NCBI GenBank assembly: GCA_029202525.1
Contig: CP119325.1
Span: 4,810,001-4,874,000, forward strand
Direction of reading: 5' to 3'
DNA: 64,000 nucleotides
Source of the DNA: Candidatus Pseudomonas phytovorans
Lineage (GTDB): Bacteria; Pseudomonadota; Gammaproteobacteria; Pseudomonadales; Pseudomonadaceae
Shown here: in pieces, positions 60,521 through 64,000 of the stretch
Numbering within the stretch: the first letter of the stretch is position 1
How the letters are laid out: every line of letters begins with the position of its first letter
Program-made: the position numbers and the translations under genes
The notes under the pieces: generated by a model
What the model saw: the letters and a program-made list of their open reading frames with translations, nothing else
What the model was told of the DNA's origin: nothing
The model's database searches: none

Positions 60521-60536
60521 GTTGCGCCTGAAAAGG

Positions 60537-62153
60537 TCAGGCGCTCAGCCGCGAGGTCACTTCACCCAGTTGCCCCGACAGCCCATGCAGGCGTTGCCCC
60601 GCCTGTTCGGTGTGCTGCACCGATTCCTGGTTGGCCGTGGCAATGCGGGTGATTTCGATCAGGTTGCGCGAGATGTCTTCAGCCACGCTGGTCTGCTCTT
60701 CGGCCGCCGTGGCGATCTGCCGGTTCATGTCGCGGATCGCCTCTACCGCCTGGGTGATGCGCTGCAGCATCTGCCCGGCCTGCTGCACCTGCTCGGCCCC
60801 CTCTTCACTTCGCTGCTGGCCGCTTTCGATGGCCTTGACCGCCTCCACCGCACCCGACTGCACCGCTTCGATGATCTGGTGGATCTCGGCAATCGAGGCT
60901 GCCGTGCGCTGGGCAAGGCTGCGCACCTCATCGGCCACTACCGCAAAGCCACGCCCGGCCTCGCCCGCGCGCGCCGCTTCGATGGCCGCGTTAAGCGCCA
61001 GCAAGTTGGTCTGCTCGGCAATACCACGGATCACTTCCAGCACTTTGCCAATGCGCGTGCTGTCATGCTCCAGGTCGCGGATCACCGCCGCCGTGCCGGC
61101 GATTTCGCGGTTGACCACGCCAATGATGTCGATGGTCTGCTGCATCACCTGCTCACCCGCCTGGGCACTGTGGTCGGCGTCATCCGCCGCGCGAGCAGCT
61201 TCGGCAGCATGGCGGGCAACTTCCTGAGCGGTGGCAGACATCTCGTGCATGGCCGTGGCCACCTGGTCGGTACGCTGGAACTGGTCATGGGTGCCGCGGG
61301 CCATGTCGCCGGCAATGCTGCGCAACTGGCCGCTGGCACCTTCCAGCTCCTGGGCATTGTCCTTCAGCCTGCCGACGGTGTCGGCAAGGAAGTCGCGCAG
61401 GGTGTTGGCCGCCCGCGCCAGGCGCCCCAGTTCGTCCTCGCGGCGGCTGTCCACCCGGGCTGCAAAGCGGCCCTGGCTAAGCTGCGCGACATACTCGATC
61501 AACTGGCGAATCGGCTCGATCAGGCTGCGGTTGACCAGCCACAGGCTGAGCAGCCCCACCAGCACCGCCGAGGCCAGCATTACCAGCAGGCCCAGCCATA
61601 CCGTGCGCTCGGCACTGGTGTTGATGCTGGCCGCGCGCTGGCGGGCATCGGCACGCAGTTGCTCGACCAGTTCACTCATCTGCTCACTGGCAGCGCGATC
61701 CACGCCCTTGACCGCCAGGTCGCCGGCTACCGGATCGCCACCGGCGGCAAGAAAGGCCTGGCGGCCCTGCGCATAGGCCTGGCCCAACTGCTGGTGACTG
61801 TCACGCAGTTGCTGCAATGGCGGCTTGAGCCTGGCGTCGCTGCTGTCGATCAGTTGCCCGAGCAACTGTTGCACCTGCTGTTCGCGGGCCTGGAACTGCT
61901 GCCAGTACTTGTCCATCTCCGCCGGCTGACGCCCGCGCAGCAGCACGTTCTTCCATTCCTGCACCTGGATCTTGAACTGCAGGTTGGCTTCGTCAATCAA
62001 TTGCGAGGCCCGCAGCGGCCCGTCCACCAGTTCGGCATAACCGCGCACGCTGGACGACAAGAACTGGAAACACACCAGGGCGATCAACAGCATCGCCACC
62101 AGGCTGCCGCCGAGCAGCGAGAGAATTTGCACTCTGAGGGATTTACGCAGCAT
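60537..62153 (-). CDS. Methyl-accepting chemotaxis protein
   Basis: A 538-residue chemoreceptor. Membrane helices at about 11-32 and 188-210 enclose a periplasmic four-helix-bundle-like sensor (about 33-187, rich in Gln). A HAMP domain follows (about 212-265) and then the signalling hairpin with the canonical tip VIRGIAEQTNLLALNAAIEAARAGEAGRGFAVVADEVRSLAQRT. Methylation-type Glu/Gln patterns flank the tip. Ligand unknown. ATG 62153 (MLRKSLRVQIL) is chosen since it precedes the first helix directly. No pentapeptide CheR-tether is visible at the C-terminus (SRLSA). Confidence 0.92.
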   Translation of the reverse strand: MLRKSLRVQILSLLGGSLVAMLLIALVCFQFLSSSVRGYAELVDGPLRASQLIDEANLQFKIQVQEWKNVLLRGRQPAEMDKYWQQFQAREQQVQQLLGQLIDSSDARLKPPLQQLRDSHQQLGQAYAQGRQAFLAAGGDPVAGDLAVKGVDRAASEQMSELVEQLRADARQRAASINTSAERTVWLGLLVMLASAVLVGLLSLWLVNRSLIEPIRQLIEYVAQLSQGRFAARVDSRREDELGRLARAANTLRDFLADTVGRLKDNAQELEGASGQLRSIAGDMARGTHDQFQRTDQVATAMHEMSATAQEVARHAAEAARAADDADHSAQAGEQVMQQTIDIIGVVNREIAGTAAVIRDLEHDSTRIGKVLEVIRGIAEQTNLLALNAAIEAARAGEAGRGFAVVADEVRSLAQRTAASIAEIHQIIEAVQSGAVEAVKAIESGQQRSEEGAEQVQQAGQMLQRITQAVEAIRDMNRQIATAAEEQTSVAEDISRNLIEITRIATANQESVQHTEQAGQRLHGLSGQLGEVTSRLSA

Positions 62154-62236
62154 CGTGGATCTCGAAACCGGAAGGAAAGGAATGGCGCGCATCGGCAACA
62201 CCAGGGAAGACATTCCATGTCCGTTGTTGGCAGGCC

Positions 62237-62266
62237 AAAAAAAAGCTGCCATCAAGCAATGGCAGC
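62237..62266 (-). terminator. Terminator of the ABC exporter gene
   Basis: On the minus strand GCTGCCAT-N6-ATGGCAGC is followed by a run of eight to nine T residues, 80 bases after the exporter stop. It separates the exporter from the chemoreceptor. Confidence 0.92.
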
Positions 62267-62343
62267 CAGGTCGAGCACTTACGCAACAGTGAGGCAGATA
62301 CTCTCAGGCAATTGCTACAAAATTGTTACAAACTCGCGACGAG

Positions 62344-64000
62344 TCAGCCGCTGGTGAATTGCAAGGCCGCCAGGCGTGCATACAACGGGCTTTCCTCGAT
62401 CAGCTGACGGTGGGTGCCCACCGCCACCACCCGGCCCTTGTCGATGACCGCGATGCGCTCGGCATGCTGCACCGTGGCCAGGCGATGGGCGATCACCAGC
62501 GTGGTGCGGCCGGCCATCAGGCTGGGCAACGCCTGCTGGATCAGGTGCTCGCTCTGCGCGTCGAGGGCGCTGGTGGCCTCGTCCAGCAGCAGGATCGGTG
62601 CATCGACCAGCAACGCCCGGGCAATCGCCAGGCGCTGGCGTTGCCCGCCGGAAAGGCCGACACCGCCCTCGCCCAAGGGCGTCTGGTAGCCTTGCGGCAA
62701 CTGCCGGATGAATTCGTCTGCATGGGCACCGTGCGCTGCTGCTTCGACTTCGGCAAGGGTGGCATCGGGCCGGCCATAACGGATATTGGCCTCCACCGTG
62801 CCGCGAAACAGTGAGGGGTTTTGCGCCACCAGGGCGAACTGCCGGCGCAGTTGGTCGGGGTCCAGTTCGGTAACCGGCTGGCCATCGAGCAGGATGCACC
62901 CTTGCTGCGGGTCGTAAAAGCGCAGCAGCAAATCGAACAGGGTCGACTTGCCCGCCCCCGAGGGGCCAACCAGGGCCACGGTCTGCCCAGGCTCGATGAC
63001 CAGGCTCAGCCCATCGACAGCCGCCACCGAGGGCCGTGACGGATAGGCGAACACCAGCTGCTGCAACTCGATATGCCCGCTGGCCCGCTGCTGCGGCAGC
63101 ACCTGCGCCACAGCGGGCGGCAAGATCGCACTGCGCGCCGCCAACAGCTCGGCAATGCGCTCGGCAGCACCCGCTGCACGTTGCAGCTCGCCGATGACCT
63201 CACTGAGGGTGCCGAACGCGCTGCCGACGATCAGGCTGTAGAACACGAAAGCCGCCAGCTCGCCTGCAGAAATACGCCCGGCGATCACATCCATGCCGCC
63301 GACCCACAGCATCACCCCCACGGCCCCCAACACCAGCACGATCACCAGGGTAATCAGCCAGGCGCGCTGGGCAATGCGCTTGCGGGCCACACTGAATGCG
63401 GCTTCGACCGTGCCCGCGAACCGTTCGCGATCGTGCGCCTGGTGGTTGTAGGCCTGCACCGTCTTGATCTGCCCCAAGGTTTCGGCCACGTAGCTGCCTA
63501 CATCGGCCACCCGGTCCAGGCTCTGGCGCGACAGGCTGCGAACCCGGCGCCCGAACAGCAGAATCGGTGCCAGCACCAGCGGCAAGGCCACCACCACGAT
63601 GCTGGTGAGCTTGGGGTTGGTGATGAACAACAGCACCACGCCGCCGATGACCATCAGCGCGTTGCGCAGGAACATCGACAGCGATGAACCGATGACCGAT
63701 TGCAGCAAGGTGGTGTCGGCGGTCAGCCGCGACTGGATCTCGGAGCTGCGGTTGTCTTCGAAAAAGCCGGGGTGCAGACCGATCAGGTGGTCGAACACGG
63801 CGCGGCGGATATCCGCCACGCAGCGCTCACCGATCCACGACACCAGGTAGAAACGGCTGAAAGTGCCCACCGCCAGGGCCAACACCAGCAGCAGGAACAA
63901 CCCTATAGTCTGGTTGAGTTGGTGCGCGGAGCGGGTCATGAAGCCCTGATCCACCAGCAGGCGGATGCCCTGCCCCATCGACAGGGTGATGGCGGCAGTG
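62344..64000 (-). CDS. MsbA-like ABC exporter (permease-ATPase fusion), N-terminus outside window
   Basis: A half-transporter with the exporter fold. The frame continues off the right edge, so about 552 residues are visible. Transmembrane helices are visible, with the intracellular loop YVAETLGQIKTVQAYNHQ. The ATPase has Walker A VALVGPSGAGKSTLFDLLLRF, signature VGLSGGQRQRLAIARALL, Walker B ILLLDEATSALD and the H-loop VIAHRLATV. It resembles the MsbA-related (TIGR02204-like) exporters rather than MsbA itself; the substrate is unknown, perhaps a lipid or drug. A strong terminator follows. Confidence 0.9.
   Translation of the reverse strand, partial: TAAITLSMGQGIRLLVDQGFMTRSAHQLNQTIGLFLLLVLALAVGTFSRFYLVSWIGERCVADIRRAVFDHLIGLHPGFFEDNRSSEIQSRLTADTTLLQSVIGSSLSMFLRNALMVIGGVVLLFITNPKLTSIVVVALPLVLAPILLFGRRVRSLSRQSLDRVADVGSYVAETLGQIKTVQAYNHQAHDRERFAGTVEAAFSVARKRIAQRAWLITLVIVLVLGAVGVMLWVGGMDVIAGRISAGELAAFVFYSLIVGSAFGTLSEVIGELQRAAGAAERIAELLAARSAILPPAVAQVLPQQRASGHIELQQLVFAYPSRPSVAAVDGLSLVIEPGQTVALVGPSGAGKSTLFDLLLRFYDPQQGCILLDGQPVTELDPDQLRRQFALVAQNPSLFRGTVEANIRYGRPDATLAEVEAAAHGAHADEFIRQLPQGYQTPLGEGGVGLSGGQRQRLAIARALLVDAPILLLDEATSALDAQSEHLIQQALPSLMAGRTTLVIAHRLATVQHAERIAVIDKGRVVAVGTHRQLIEESPLYARLAALQFTSG

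Noticed and set aside
60408..60536. tRNA-Pro as an island integration site
   Set aside because: The tRNA is followed directly by its terminator and a core chemoreceptor gene, with no integrase or direct repeat of the tRNA 3' end.
62154..62236. FliA (sigma28) promoter for the chemoreceptor
   Set aside because: GCCGATGC on the minus strand matches the -10 in part, but no TAAA lies 15 bases upstream.

Overview
The window is high-GC bacterial chromosome with dense, mostly short-gapped genes and few mobile elements. Gene content and order (tal, rssC/rssB, mlaA, queF, copRS, lolCDE, sthA, gap, mfd, nagZ, psrA, lexA-sulA, topA, fadAB, slt, cheV, moaB-moeA) and the many REP elements with the cores GCGGGC(A/G)AGCCCGCTCCCACAG or GCCGGCAAGCCAGCTCCCACAG point to Pseudomonas, most likely the P. 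putida group. The order from tal to copS matches, from memory, a conserved block of P. aeruginosa. This is core genome with small accessory insertions, not an island, prophage or plasmid.

Layout. 1-2894: end of a FecR-type anti-sigma regulator and a TonB-dependent siderophore receptor with a signalling (STN) domain. 3041-5840: accessory stretch with a membrane-anchored ClpP-like putative protease, a GyrI-like protein, and a TacA-type antitoxin whose GNAT toxin partner is frameshifted and truncated. 5874-16166: dusA, tal, a PhoD-like phosphatase, the rssC/rssB partner-switch pair, a PilZ protein, mlaA, a HAD-fold protein lacking its nucleophile, DUF4404, queF and a periplasmic cupredoxin. 16167-18196: copRS. 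18318-25844: lolCDE, a second PilZ protein, a glycerophosphodiesterase, sthA and apbE. 25845-34826: a long GAPDH divergent from mfd, csiV and a SWIM-SNF2 helicase. 34940-38893: nagZ, psrA divergent from lexA-sulA, and two small unknown proteins. 38983-46316: topA, a DUF1653 protein, fadBA, a structured 490-base gap and an unknown membrane protein. 46411-56624: a universal stress protein, uup, slt, a MOSC protein, cheV, a degenerate Hpt-like protein, a NarL-type two-component pair and a YegS lipid kinase. 56625-64000: a structured gap (candidate small RNA or leader), a glycosyltransferase, moaB-moeA, a small lipoprotein, tRNA-Pro(CGG), a chemoreceptor and a truncated MsbA-like exporter.

The genes fall into envelope assembly (LolCDE, MlaA, Slt, NagZ, QueF excepted), redox and carbon metabolism (Tal, GAPDH, SthA, FadBA), DNA repair and SOS (Mfd, LexA, SulA, TopA), copper homeostasis (cupredoxin, CopRS) and signalling (two PilZ proteins, RssB/RssC, CheV, MCP, NarL-type pair). 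I found no clearly novel multi-gene system. The most interesting signals are the decayed toxin-antitoxin locus, two probable pseudo-enzymes (HAD-like and Hpt-like), abutting PsrA operators next to lexA, a cop box, strong hairpins in the fadB-upstream and glycosyltransferase-upstream gaps, and a SWIM-SNF2 helicase that looks like a codon-usage mosaic.
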